From positions 1-17,702 of the forward strand of contig JAJJLU010004145.1 of NCBI GenBank assembly GCA_023807065.1: 17,702 bases of DNA. The letters run 5' to 3'. Each line of letters opens with the position of its first letter. Position 1 is the stretch's first letter. The DNA comes from Isotricha intestinalis. Taxonomy: Eukaryota; Ciliophora; Litostomatea; Vestibuliferida; Isotrichidae. The notes under the pieces are model-generated. The model was not told the origin of the DNA. It was given only the letters and a program-made list of their open reading frames with translations, and did no database searches. Below, one piece after another: positions 8,519 to 17,702 of the stretch. Both the position numbers and the translations under genes were made by a program.

Positions 8519-10531
8519 ATGAAAAAAAATAATTATCAAAAAAAATATATATCTCTCTCAGATATGTCGTCAAAAATAAAAAATTTAGTTATATCCATAA
8601 TAAAAACAAATAAATCAATATCAAGCATAGAAGACATAATATCAGAAATAAAAAAATCTCCTGAATTTTCTCGTCAAAAAGATGAATCTCTTCGTCCCAT
8701 AATAAAAACATTAATAAAAGAAATAAAAAATCGAAAATCAGAAAATTCTATAAAAAATGAAAAGAACGAAAAAGAAAACAATAATTTTTCCCAAAAAAAA
8801 AGAAGTCGTGAAATTTTCCCAGAAACACAATCATTTAACATAGAAAAATATCTTTATATTCCAAAAATAAATTTATCAAATTTAGGAGGAATGGAAGAAA
8901 TAATAAAAGAATTACAAGATATAATATCTCTTCCATTAAATAATTATAATTTATATAAAAAATTAAATATATTACCAATAAAAGGAATATTACTTTGTGG
9001 TCCTCCAGGATGTGGAAAAACTACTTTAGCATATGCAATTGGAGGTCAGTTTAAAATTCCTTTTTATAAAATAACTGGACCAGATATAATATCAAGTTTA
9101 AGTGGTGAAAGTGAACAAATAATAAGAAATTTATTTAATAATGTTATTCAAAATGCTCCTAGTATATTATTTATAGATGAAATTGAAACTATATTAGGTA
9201 AAAGAGAACAAGCTAATAAAGAAATGGAAAGAAGAATTGTTGCTCAAATTATGACTTGTATAGATGATATTAATGATAAATTTTTATCTGAATTAAATAA
9301 TCCTGTTTTTATCATTGGTGCTACTTCAAAACCAGAATTTATTGATATGTCTATGAGACGTTCTGGAAGATTTGATAAAGAAATTCATATTGGATTTCCT
9401 TCTTTAGAAATGAGAGAAAAAATGATAAGAAAAATAACAGAAAAAAATATTATTAATGATAATGTAAATTATTATAATTTAGCAAAATTAACTCCTGGTT
9501 ATTTAGCAGCAGATTTACAATCTTTAGTAAGAACTGCTGGTCATCATGCAATTAAAAGATGTGTTGAAAATAATATAAATATTAATTTAGTAAATTTAGA
9601 TAATTGTGATTTTGAATATGCAATTAAAATGATTCAACCCACAAGTAAAAGAGAGGGTTTTTCAACAATACCAAATGTATCATGGGATAATATAGGAGGA
9701 TTAAAAGATTTAAGAAATGAATTATATTATGATATAGTAATGCCAATATTAGAACCTAAAAAATTAAAATTAATAGGAATAAACAAAGCAATTGGAGTAT
9801 TATTATATGGTCCTCCAGGATGTGGAAAAACACTTTTAGCAAAGGCAGTTGCAAATGAAGCAAAAGCAAATTTTATTTCAATAAAAGGACCTGAATTATT
9901 AAATAAATATGTAGGAGAAAGTGAAAGAGCAATAAGATCATTATTTGTAAGAGCAAAAAACTCTTCTCCTTGTATAATATTTTTTGATGAATTAGATGCT
10001 TTAGTTCCTAAAAGATCAAACGAAAATAATAATTCCAGTGAAAGAGTTGTTAATCAACTATTAACTGAAATGGATGGATTAGAAGATAGAAAACAAATAT
10101 TTATTATTGCTGCTACAAATAGACCTGATATTATTGATCCTGCTATGTTAAGACCTGGAAGATTAGATAAATTACTTTATGTCCCTTTACCTGAAAAAAA
10201 TGATAGAATTTCTATTTTAGAAACTTTAATTAGGAATTTACCAATTGAAAAAGATTTAAATTTAATTGAAGTTTTTGATAATGAGAAATTAGATGGTTTT
10301 AGTGGAGCTGATTTAGCTGCTTTGGTCAGAGAAGCTCAATTAAATGCCTTGAAACGATTATCTGGAAATAGTTTAAAATTTAATAATTTGGAATTAGAAG
10401 ATTGTACTATTTTAAAAGAAGATTTTTATAATGCTATGAATAGTGTTCTACCTAGTGTTTCTGTTGGAGATAAGAAAAAATATGAAAGTTTAAAAAGAAA
10501 AATTCAAGAAACTAGATCTCATATTAGTTAA
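8519..10531 (+). CDS. NVL: NVL/Rix7-type tandem AAA+ ATPase (60S ribosome biogenesis)
   Basis: Type II AAA+ unfoldase of the nucleolus that removes assembly factors from pre-60S ribosomal particles. Residues ~12-72 look like the N-terminal nucleolin-binding-type helical domain of NVL. A basic patch (QKKRSRE, ~residue 92) is a possible nuclear signal. D1 has Walker A GPPGCGKT at 161-168 and Walker B ILFIDE at 216-221, followed by KEMERRIVAQIMTCIDDIN, which distinguishes NVL/Rix7 from Cdc48. D2 has Walker A GPPGCGKT at 431-438, Walker B IIFFDE at 486-491, sensor-1 Asn534 and arginine-finger region RPGRLDK. In D1 the sensor-1 Asn of the usual ATNRP is Ser270 (ATSKP). At 670 residues it is shorter than human (856) or yeast (837), the loss lying in the N-terminal linker and tail. 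No introns; ends in TAA. Confidence 0.95.
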   Translation: MKKNNYQKKYISLSDMSSKIKNLVISIIKTNKSISSIEDIISEIKKSPEFSRQKDESLRPIIKTLIKEIKNRKSENSIKNEKNEKENNNFSQKKRSREIFPETQSFNIEKYLYIPKINLSNLGGMEEIIKELQDIISLPLNNYNLYKKLNILPIKGILLCGPPGCGKTTLAYAIGGQFKIPFYKITGPDIISSLSGESEQIIRNLFNNVIQNAPSILFIDEIETILGKREQANKEMERRIVAQIMTCIDDINDKFLSELNNPVFIIGATSKPEFIDMSMRRSGRFDKEIHIGFPSLEMREKMIRKITEKNIINDNVNYYNLAKLTPGYLAADLQSLVRTAGHHAIKRCVENNININLVNLDNCDFEYAIKMIQPTSKREGFSTIPNVSWDNIGGLKDLRNELYYDIVMPILEPKKLKLIGINKAIGVLLYGPPGCGKTLLAKAVANEAKANFISIKGPELLNKYVGESERAIRSLFVRAKNSSPCIIFFDELDALVPKRSNENNNSSERVVNQLLTEMDGLEDRKQIFIIAATNRPDIIDPAMLRPGRLDKLLYVPLPEKNDRISILETLIRNLPIEKDLNLIEVFDNEKLDGFSGADLAALVREAQLNALKRLSGNSLKFNNLELEDCTILKEDFYNAMNSVLPSVSVGDKKKYESLKRKIQETRSHIS

Positions 10532-10992
10532 ATTTTCTATTTTTTATAAATATATATACATTTTCCTATTACTTGATTTTTTATTCTATTCTTTTTGATA
10601 ATTCCCATGATTTTTTTTCGTAATTCTATTTTAAACTATAATATCAAAATTTTTTGAAGTAAAAAAATATTAATTAAAAATGTGACTTTTGAAGTTTAAG
10701 TATAATTATTTATTATATGATATTTAGAGAATTTCCTTTTAAAGGTATTTATTAAAATAGATGTTTCTATTATTTCTAAATAAAAAATGTTTTTTCCTAA
10801 TTTCCATATCTTTGAATATTAATAACTTTATTTTCTAGATTATTCCTTTATAAATTGAACAATAAATACCAATTTTGATAGGATATTATATATTCATATT
10901 TATTATTAATTTTAATTCTTAATAAAAATAAAATATTTTAATAAAAATTAAATAACTTTCAAAGTAATTGAATGACTTTTTTTAAATAAAAA
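10532..10992. other. AT-rich spacer
   Basis: 461 bp between two same-strand genes; it must hold the NVL terminator and the next promoter. No gene, RNA or repeat was recognised. Confidence 0.5.
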
Positions 10993-13176
10993 ATGGATGA
11001 TAATGAGCAACCAATAATTCATTTAGGTGACCCGAATGAAAAAAAACCAAAATTTAAACAAATGATAATCCCTGAAGATTCATTTGACGAAGAATTTCAA
11101 GATACTTCAAAAAACGAATCTGAACTAGAAGATTATAAAAGACGAAAATTTAATATATATTATACTAGTTTGGTTGATTTATATATGAAAAAACAATATA
11201 AAAAGTTATTAAATACAATAAAAGAAGAATTCAGTGATAATTGGTATATTAAATATATTAGATTAGAAGCAATTCATAAAATTATTTCTCGTAAATTTAT
11301 AAATTATGCTTCTGAAACAAAATTAAAAGGAATAATTCATTGGTTAATACAATTAGATAGTGAATTAAATAGTTTTATTATGTTAACATATAACAATTCA
11401 GAAGAAAAATATTTAAATGAAAAAATAGAAATTATAATTACATTTTCTTTAAAGCAATGTTATAATTATGCTAGATTTTGTCTACATGAATTTGATGTAA
11501 TTCAAGCTATAAAATTTTTAGCAATAGGAGAAAAATTAATAAAATCAACTTCTGATTTTTTTCTATCTCCGAATACCTTATTTTATTCAGCTCTTATATA
11601 TATATTATTAGGAAGTTTATTTATAGGAAATAATGATTATGATACTGCAAAAAATTACCTTGCAACATGTTTAAAATTATTATATAAAGATTTAGAAATA
11701 AGATTAAATGAAGATACAGATAAAAATGCAATTGTTAGTTATATTTATGATATAAGTAATTTTCCAATATATAAAAAAGATAAATTAAGTAAAGATTTTT
11801 TTTATATGTCAATTGCTTGTTATCAATTAGGAGTTTGCTATGAAAATAAATATGATATTTATAAAGCTTTACAACTTTATCAACAAGCAAAATTTTTTGG
11901 AAAAACATTACCTTATAAAAAAGGAGTTGAATTTATAAATTCATTATTTGAATTAGTTGGAAGACAAAAATTAAGATGTGATATAATTAAATTTTTTGAA
12001 GAAGAAAATAAGGATGTTGTAGTTAAAGAAGAAATAAAAATTAAAACTGTTAAATTACCTTTTAGAGAAGAAGAAAAAAAAAAAAAATTTGAAAGAATTG
12101 AAAACTTTATTAATTCTTTAAAATTAAATGAAGTTGATGACGATGAACCAGATTTATTAAATAAAGTTGATAGTAAACCTTATGGAAAAAAAGTAGGAGT
12201 TGTAACAAAACAAATTCATGTTTTAAATTATTTAATGAGCGATGAATTTCATAATGTTATTAATGGAATGAATAAAATAGAAATAAATAAATTAAATCCA
12301 GAAACAAAAGTAAAAATCCAAAAAAATATAAGAAATATAAAAAATAATGAAAGAATGAAATTAGAATTATTAAGAAAAGAAAAAGAAGAAAATGGAGGCA
12401 ATTTATTTTCAAGTGAAATAAAGAGTAAAACAAGTTTTAATAATATATATAGTAATTTTTTTCATCCAAAAGAAGACAATATATTAAATACTAATTTAAG
12501 AAAAAATAATAGAAATAACACTCAAAATATAACTTATAATCAGAATATAAGTTTACCTTCAATTCAACATTCAACAAGAAATACAAATAGTAAAAGTAAA
12601 AATAATAGTATAATTAAAAGTTCAAAACAATCTCAAAGAAAATTAATGAAAAGTGAATCTCCTGAAAATGAAAAAAAACCTATTCAAACATTTTATAAGA
12701 AAAATGAAAAAGAAATTCCAAGATATAAAAATGATTCAATGCTTTTTAATAAAAAATATTGTAGAAAAAAAGCTTTTTTAGAAGAACAATATGATAAAGA
12801 AATAAAATTTCAAAAAGCTATGTTGAAATGTAAAACCGAAGAAAAAGAAAAAATTCAAGATACTTTTAATGAAAGAAAAGTAAAATTAGATGCAGAAGAA
12901 TTTTATCATTCAACTTTATTAAAAAAAATTATGGAAGAAAATGAAAAACAAAGAAATAAAGAAATTGAAAATGAATTAAATTTAAGGAGAGAAAGACCAA
13001 AAATTGCAAATTATTATTCTAAATCTAAAGTTGCAAATTATGAAATTTCTTTAACTGATAATTATATTAAACAACCTAATGAACTTAATCAAGAAATGAT
13101 AAATGGTATAACAAGAGAAATTGAATATATTAAAAGAAGAGAATTACTTTTAAAAAAAACAAAAAATAAAAAATAA
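10993..13176 (+). CDS. TPR-like and coiled-coil protein of unknown role
   Basis: 727 residues, no family name recognised with confidence. The acidic N terminus (residues 1-50) leads into a helical region. Residues ~196-235 (LFYSALIYILLGSLFIGNND, then a second helix) and ~270-305 (YMSIACYQLGVCYENKYDIY, then KALQLYQQAKFFG) have the helix-turn-helix spacing of tetratricopeptide repeats, a protein-binding fold. Residues ~350-480 are charged and helical; ~485-570 are Asn/Ser-rich and disordered. Residues ~590-727 form a highly charged coiled-coil-like tail (RKKAFLEEQYDKEIKFQKAM; DAEEFYHSTLLKKIMEENEK). There is no signal peptide or membrane segment, so it is cytoplasmic, perhaps a cytoskeletal or ciliary scaffold; that is inference from architecture. 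ATG follows an A-rich run. It ends in TAA and is only 126 bp from the next gene. Confidence 0.75.
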   Translation: MDDNEQPIIHLGDPNEKKPKFKQMIIPEDSFDEEFQDTSKNESELEDYKRRKFNIYYTSLVDLYMKKQYKKLLNTIKEEFSDNWYIKYIRLEAIHKIISRKFINYASETKLKGIIHWLIQLDSELNSFIMLTYNNSEEKYLNEKIEIIITFSLKQCYNYARFCLHEFDVIQAIKFLAIGEKLIKSTSDFFLSPNTLFYSALIYILLGSLFIGNNDYDTAKNYLATCLKLLYKDLEIRLNEDTDKNAIVSYIYDISNFPIYKKDKLSKDFFYMSIACYQLGVCYENKYDIYKALQLYQQAKFFGKTLPYKKGVEFINSLFELVGRQKLRCDIIKFFEEENKDVVVKEEIKIKTVKLPFREEEKKKKFERIENFINSLKLNEVDDDEPDLLNKVDSKPYGKKVGVVTKQIHVLNYLMSDEFHNVINGMNKIEINKLNPETKVKIQKNIRNIKNNERMKLELLRKEKEENGGNLFSSEIKSKTSFNNIYSNFFHPKEDNILNTNLRKNNRNNTQNITYNQNISLPSIQHSTRNTNSKSKNNSIIKSSKQSQRKLMKSESPENEKKPIQTFYKKNEKEIPRYKNDSMLFNKKYCRKKAFLEEQYDKEIKFQKAMLKCKTEEKEKIQDTFNERKVKLDAEEFYHSTLLKKIMEENEKQRNKEIENELNLRRERPKIANYYSKSKVANYEISLTDNYIKQPNELNQEMINGITREIEYIKRRELLLKKTKNKK

Positions 13177-13302
13177 CAATTATCATAATTTAAAAAATAA
13201 ATAAAATAAAAACAAATTAATATTATTTATATATATCAATTAATTATTAAATCAAATATTAATAAATATAAAAATCATCAAATAAATAAAAATTTTTATT
13301 TA

Positions 13303-13695
13303 ATGTCATCAAAAAGTGTTTCATTTAAAAAAGAAATTTCAGTTCAAATAAAACCTTTAAATTTATTAGATTCAAATAAAGAAAGAAGTATAAATACAAA
13401 AAATAGTTTATCATCATTTGACCAATCATCCACTAAATATTCAATTAATGATAAAAGAAAAAAGAATTCAATTTTTTCAAACGAAGTGAAACTATCAAAT
13501 AATTTTTCCCCAAATATAAGAATTGATGCTTTTGGGAATGAAATTAATAAAAAAGTAAATAAAAACTATAAAATTAGTTTTATTGATCAAATTTCTTCTA
13601 GAAAAATTGCTGAAGTAATTTTAATTGATATTTCTTATAATAAGAATATTCAAAATAAAGAAGAATGTTTTTGTAGTTCTTGTTTTATTTTTTAA
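13303..13695 (+). CDS. Small Ser/Lys-rich protein with C-terminal Cys cluster and CaaX-like end
   Basis: 130 residues. The N-terminal half is Ser/Lys/Asn-rich and probably disordered. Residues ~72-110 form the most conserved-looking part (RIDAFGNEINKK, then YKISFIDQISSRKIAEVI). The protein ends ECFCSSCFIF: three Cys in the last nine residues, with the terminal tetrapeptide C-F-I-F resembling a prenylation CaaX box (Cys127, X = Phe), and upstream Cys122/Cys124 available for palmitoylation. I recall ciliate proteins with a similar DAFGxxI...SFxD block and Cys-rich end, but could not check this. I infer a membrane-tethered signalling or cortical protein. The same strand and close spacing to the upstream gene suggest nothing more than compactness. 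It ends in TAA. Confidence 0.7.
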   Translation: MSSKSVSFKKEISVQIKPLNLLDSNKERSINTKNSLSSFDQSSTKYSINDKRKKNSIFSNEVKLSNNFSPNIRIDAFGNEINKKVNKNYKISFIDQISSRKIAEVILIDISYNKNIQNKEECFCSSCFIF

Positions 13696-14247
13696 AAGAA
13701 AAAATCTTTATGTTATTTACGAATTATTTATGATACTAAAATAATTTGAATTTAATGTAATTACTATTAAGTCATGCATTTATGTAAATTTGTTTATAAT
13801 AATCTTGTAAAATCTTTTTTTGAGAATTTGTAAAAAAAATAATGCTCTAACTAAATTAAATTATAAATAATATAAATTAAACTACAAAAAAATTAATACT
13901 TTGAATATATATAAAAATTTCAGCTTATTAAAATATTTAAATTTAAATTTTTTTTTTTTATTTTTTTTTTTGAGCAAATTTATTAAGTTTAATGAAAGGA
14001 TTTAATTATTTTAAATTTTTAAGGATTATATATTATTGATAAGTAAATATATAAAGATTAATAAATTATTTTATCAACATCTTTTAAAACATTATTATTT
14101 GGGAAAAATCAAAAATAAGTAATCAAATTTAAATATATTAATTTAAGAATAAATAACAGATTTAAAATAATAAAAATAGTATGTATAATTAAAGTGCAAA
14201 AAACAATTTATATTTTATTAATGTTTTTTTTTATTATTGTATAAAAA
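13696..14247. other. AT-rich spacer with long homopolymers
   Basis: 552 bp without a gene. Notable is a near-pure T tract around 13949-13971, interrupted once by A, which is likely to vary in length. No RNA gene or repeat family was recognised. Confidence 0.5.
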
Positions 14248-15665
14248 ATGAATAATCAAAAAGTTGCAAATAGAGAAATAAATAAATCTTATAATTATAA
14301 TCCAAATTTAGGGAATTATAGTCCTGCCAAAGAAAATGATACAACAAATGAATTTTCAAATATATCCAATAATAACTATTACAACAATGACTTAAATAAT
14401 CAGAATAATAATTTATATAATAAAATAAATAATCAAAATAATAATTTTTCTATTCCTTGTTGTTGTGAATGTCATAGAAATTGTTGTTATTTTCTTTGTA
14501 AATGCCAAAATGATTTAATTGAGGCAAATAAAAAATTATTTGATCTTTCTGAAGAATTTAAAGAGTTACAGAATAAATATAACAATGAAAAAGCCATATT
14601 TGAAAAAATTAAAAATGATAATTTTGAGAATAATCAAAATAAAAACGATAAAATAAATGATTATATTTTTAAAGATGATAAAGTTGTAACATATTTAGAT
14701 ATGTTACAACAATTTTTTAATTTATTAAATATTCTTTCTGAAAAAATTGGAAGTTCAAATGATAAAATTGAAGATATGAATTATTATATAAATAAACCAT
14801 TTGAATTTAAAAATATTATTGATAAAATCATTGATAAAATAAATCAAATAAACTTGCAAATACCAAATAACACTTATGATTATGATAATACTATTAAAAT
14901 GCCACAAGATAAAAATTTTCAATCTTCTTTTAATATAATGAATAATGTAAAAAACCCTTTTATTCAAGAAAATGAAATAAATCATTCTTTGAATAATTCA
15001 AATAACCCAAATTTAAGGAATAGAAAAGGTAAATTATACCGAGCAAAATCATCATCAAGAATAAAATCCCAACCTCAAAATAATTTTTATAAAATAGGAA
15101 TTAATGATGAAGAATTAGAAAAATTAAGAAGGATAAATCACATTAATAATCCTCAAAATAAATTTCCTCAAGAAATTAAAGATGATATAAAAAATGATTT
15201 ATTAAATCCATTATATAAACCAATAGGACCAATTCAATCTTCAGATTTAAAAAATTTAACTAATAATATAAATCAATCAAATGATATTTTAACTTATAAT
15301 AAATATAATATTGATTATACTAATCAATTAGAAAATAAAATTGATGATAATTCATTAAATAATAATTTAAATGAAGAAAATTTTAATCAAGGAGATTTAA
15401 ATGAAGAAAAATTAAAAAATGAAAATGAAATAAGAAGAAATAAATTTAATGAAAATAAGAATTTTGATTCATATGAAGAAAATAATGAAGAATTTAAAGA
15501 TGGAAATTGTTGGGCATGTAATTTAGGATGTTCAATTTCTAAACTGGATATAGTCCAATGACTTATTCTCCATATAGACAAGGATATAAAAGAAGGGAAG
15601 TCACTCCTATTAAAGAAGGAACAATATATGAAGAATATACAAGATATAAAAATAAGAAAAAATAA
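14248..15665 (+). CDS. CCCxCH-motif coiled-coil protein, 3' end in the -1 frame
   Basis: The frame from ATG 14248 runs 437 codons to TGA at 15559. However, from 15543 the -1 frame carries clear protein text (TGYSPMTYSPYRQGYKRREV, then TPIKEGTIYEEYTRY) to a TAA at 15663-15665. With one extra A in the AAA at 15541-15543 the two parts join as a ~472-residue protein. Features: Asn-rich N terminus; Cys/His cluster at 71-86 (CCCECHRNCCYFLCKC), possibly metal-binding; a coiled coil at ~87-125 (LIEANKKLFDLSEEFKELQN); a long Asn-rich low-complexity middle; and a second Cys motif at 421-428 (CWACNLGC). I believe similar Cys-cluster/TGYSPM architectures occur in ciliates, but no function is known to me. 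The TGA would be the only non-TAA terminator in the window, another sign that it is not the natural end. Confidence 0.75.
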
Positions 15666-15848
15666 TTCTATTTTTTTTGAATTTTTTTTTGGTTTTAATA
15701 TATAATTTAAATTTAAATTTTTTTATTTAAGGAAAAAATCAATTTTTCTTTAATTAAATTTTGAATTATTTTTATATTAGTTTTGAATTTATTTTCTCTT
15801 TTCATTTTTTAATTTTTATTACTTTAAATATATAAAAATTTAATAAAA

Positions 15849-17702
15849 ATGGAATTTATTCAATCAAAACAAAAATCCAATATAATAATTTCCTATTTAA
15901 AAAAACTTTTGTCTCCTTTTTTTGAAAATATAGATTTTAAAATATTAATTCATCAAACAGCAGTAGTATTTTATATTAAAGAATTAGAATTAAAAAAAGA
16001 TTTATTAAAAAAGTTTGGAATTCCTTTAGAATTAAATATAGGAAAAGTTGAAGAAATAAAATTATCAATTCAAAGTTTAGTAACTTTTTCTCAAATGGAA
16101 TTAGAAATAATGGGAATAAAAGTTGAAGTAACTTCAAATTATTTAACAAAATCTTATCAAAATGATTCAATAAGTATTAAAAAACATTTATTATCAAAAT
16201 GGGAAGAGATACATAAGGAAATATTTAAAAATAAAAAAAAAGAAAAAAATACAATTATTGAGAATTTCATTTATAAATCAATTTCAGAACTAAAAATAGT
16301 AGTTAAATTTTTAAAATTTGTTATAATAGATAACAGATATAATGGTGAGACAACAGATAAAAAACAAACAAAAAAATTAGAATTTAAAATAGCAGAAATT
16401 TTCTCAGAACAAAATGTTTTAAATGTAAAAAAGATAAATCAAGAAATAACAAAAATCACAAGAGAAATAAAAGTACAAAAATTAACTTTAAATATATTTA
16501 AACATTCAGCTGATGATGATTATGAATCAATAAATGCTCCAGATCCTTTTTTACAACCTTTAAATTTTAATATTACTTTAAATTACTTTTTAGATAATTA
16601 TAAACCAGGAGCAAATGAAACAATAATTAAAAGAAATGAAATTTTTATTGATATTAAAGAACCAATAATTATAAATGTTTCAAAAGAAAAAAATGCTTTT
16701 TTAGTCAATTTTGTTGATAATTTATCAAAAACAGATAAAATTAAAAAATATTGGATTTATAGACCTGATATAGATAAAATATTAACTGTTGATCATGCAG
16801 TTGATATGTTAAAATTTGCTTATTTAAGTTTAAGACAAGAATATAGAAGAAAACAAAAAAAAAATGTTGATTGTTATTGGTTTAAAGATGCTATTAATAT
16901 TCAAAGGTATACTCATTATTATAAATCAAGACAATTTTTATTTGATAATCAAACAAATAAAGATATTGAAGAATTAAGAAAAATTGAAGAAAAAATGTCT
17001 ATTGAAAATATATTACATTGTAGAGAATATATTTTTAATAATTTACTTGAAGAAAATAAAAAAAATATTAATGGAATTGAAAATATTTATCCTTATTATA
17101 AATATAGTCTTAATCAATGGTTATTGTTTAAAAAATGGAGTAAAAAAAAACAAGATAGAATAAAAGAAAAAATTGAAAAAGATGGAACAATATTAAATTT
17201 TATTAAAGGAGAACCATCAGATACAATATTAAAAATAAATATAAATGTAAATTTAGTTTTAATAAACTTAATAAGAAAAATAAAAAATAAATTTGTTGAT
17301 AAAAATGAACTTTGTAAACAAATGAAATATTATCATCAAATGTTTTATGAAAATTCTAATTCATGTCTTAATGATTTAAAAAATAATTTCCCAAATAGTA
17401 AAAAATTACATATATTTGAATGGATAAATTTATTGGAATCAAATAATTCAAACAAAGGTTCAAATTGTTTAAAAGAAGCAATAACTGAAGAATTGAAATT
17501 TTAAGCTAATAAACAAATTCAAAGTAAATTTCTTTTTAATGATAATTCTAGAATAACAACTAGAAATAAATCAAATGAAGAAGATTTTTTTGAATTATCA
17601 ACTGATTTTATAGGAAAATTACCAAATTCAAATAATTTAGTTAAAAATCCAAAAATAAATAATTCTCATTCAAATGATATTCCAGAGTTAGTAAAAAATC
17701 AA
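15849..17702 (+). CDS. VPS13-family bridge-like lipid-transfer protein, 5' part, with in-frame TAA
   Basis: N-terminal part of a chorein/VPS13-type protein, which moves lipids between membranes at contact sites through a long groove. Residues ~1-105 match the chorein-N pattern (SYLKKLLSPFFENIDFKIL; FYIKELELKKDLLKKFGIPL; GKVEEIKLSIQSLVTFSQME). Residues ~225-420 match the following VPS13 segment (DPFLQPLNFNITLNYFLDNY; KKYWIYRPDID; FAYLSLRQEYRR; INIQRYTHYYKSRQFL). The first uninterrupted frame ends at TAA 17502-17504 after 551 codons, yet the same frame then stays open for all 66 codons to the window edge with normal gene-like codon use (ANKQIQSKFLFNDNS...). Family members exceed 1000 residues, so the gene continues. 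The TAA is either inside a short intron (candidate ends at 17505), a read-through or sense TAA, or a C-to-T change or error (CAA to TAA). VPS13 is preferred over ATG2 by the second segment. Confidence 0.82.
17458..17505 (+). other. Candidate short intron covering the VPS13 in-frame TAA
   Basis: GT at 17458 to AG at 17505 is 48 nt; an alternative donor at 17467 gives 39 nt. Both are multiples of three, restore a continuous frame and remove the TAA. The acceptor region ends ttttaag, but the donors (GTTCAA, GTTTAA) are not strong. Against it, the sequence inside reads as plausible protein (KEAITEELKF). Confidence 0.3.

Noticed and set aside
14755..15581. Minus-strand open frames across the Cys-motif coiled-coil gene
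   Set aside because: They read as Ile/Phe/Ser-rich complements of Asn/Lys-rich coding sequence, with no domain and no gene-like composition.
15976..16170. Minus-strand hydrophobic open frame of 64 codons within the VPS13 gene
   Set aside because: It is the complement of the conserved chorein-N coding sequence, so its Leu/Phe richness reflects Lys/Glu codons on the other strand.
1..17702. CRISPR array, insertion sequence, tRNA or rRNA genes
   Set aside because: No spaced direct repeats, transposase, terminal inverted repeats or recognisable tRNA/rRNA sequence was seen on either strand.

Overview
This window is very AT-rich, gene-dense eukaryotic DNA, and no intron is needed inside any of the well-recognised genes. 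The conserved proteins are clearly eukaryotic: the U5 snRNP protein Dim1, a clathrin-adaptor mu chain, the ribosome-biogenesis ATPase NVL/Rix7 and a VPS13-type lipid-transfer protein. The remaining proteins look most like ciliate proteins to me: a short lysine/serine-rich protein ending in a Cys cluster, a CCCxCH plus coiled-coil protein, an acylated CAP-domain protein, and a GPI-type cysteine-repeat surface protein. TAA ends almost every gene, including Dim1 at its exact family length. The organism is therefore not a TAA/TAG=Gln ciliate such as Tetrahymena. A ciliate with near-standard code (litostome or similar) is my inference from recalled family resemblance; no search was run.

Layout. 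192-1646 (-) is a secreted, ten-module, cysteine-rich, probably GPI-anchored surface protein with an internal 390-bp duplication. 1647-3206 is gene-free. 3207-3989 (+) is an AP-1 mu subunit that has lost most of its cargo-binding domain. 4340-4768 (-) is intact Dim1/TXNL4A. About 4876-5446 (+) is the decayed remnant of a secreted Cys-rich protein gene. 5974-6840 (-) is a CAP-domain protein with an MGCKC acylation-type N terminus. From 7212 to the end all genes run on the + strand: an unknown 255-aa protein, NVL/Rix7, a TPR-like/coiled-coil protein, a small protein ending in a CaaX-like motif, a Cys-motif/coiled-coil protein with a -1 frameshift near its 3' end, and the 5' part of a VPS13-family gene that runs off the right edge and carries an in-frame TAA.

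The genes do not form a pathway. Dim1 acts in splicing, NVL in 60S ribosome maturation, AP-1 mu and VPS13 in membrane traffic and lipid transfer; the surface and acylated proteins belong to the cell cortex or membrane. Starts sit in an A-rich context (usually several A before ATG). Spacers are 80-90% A+T by eye, with homopolymers and AT runs, and no tRNA or rRNA was recognised. I see no convincing evidence for a novel multi-gene system. The points most worth checking are the broken reading frames (VPS13 TAA, 3' frameshift, mu truncation, decayed gene) and the divergent surface/CAP proteins.
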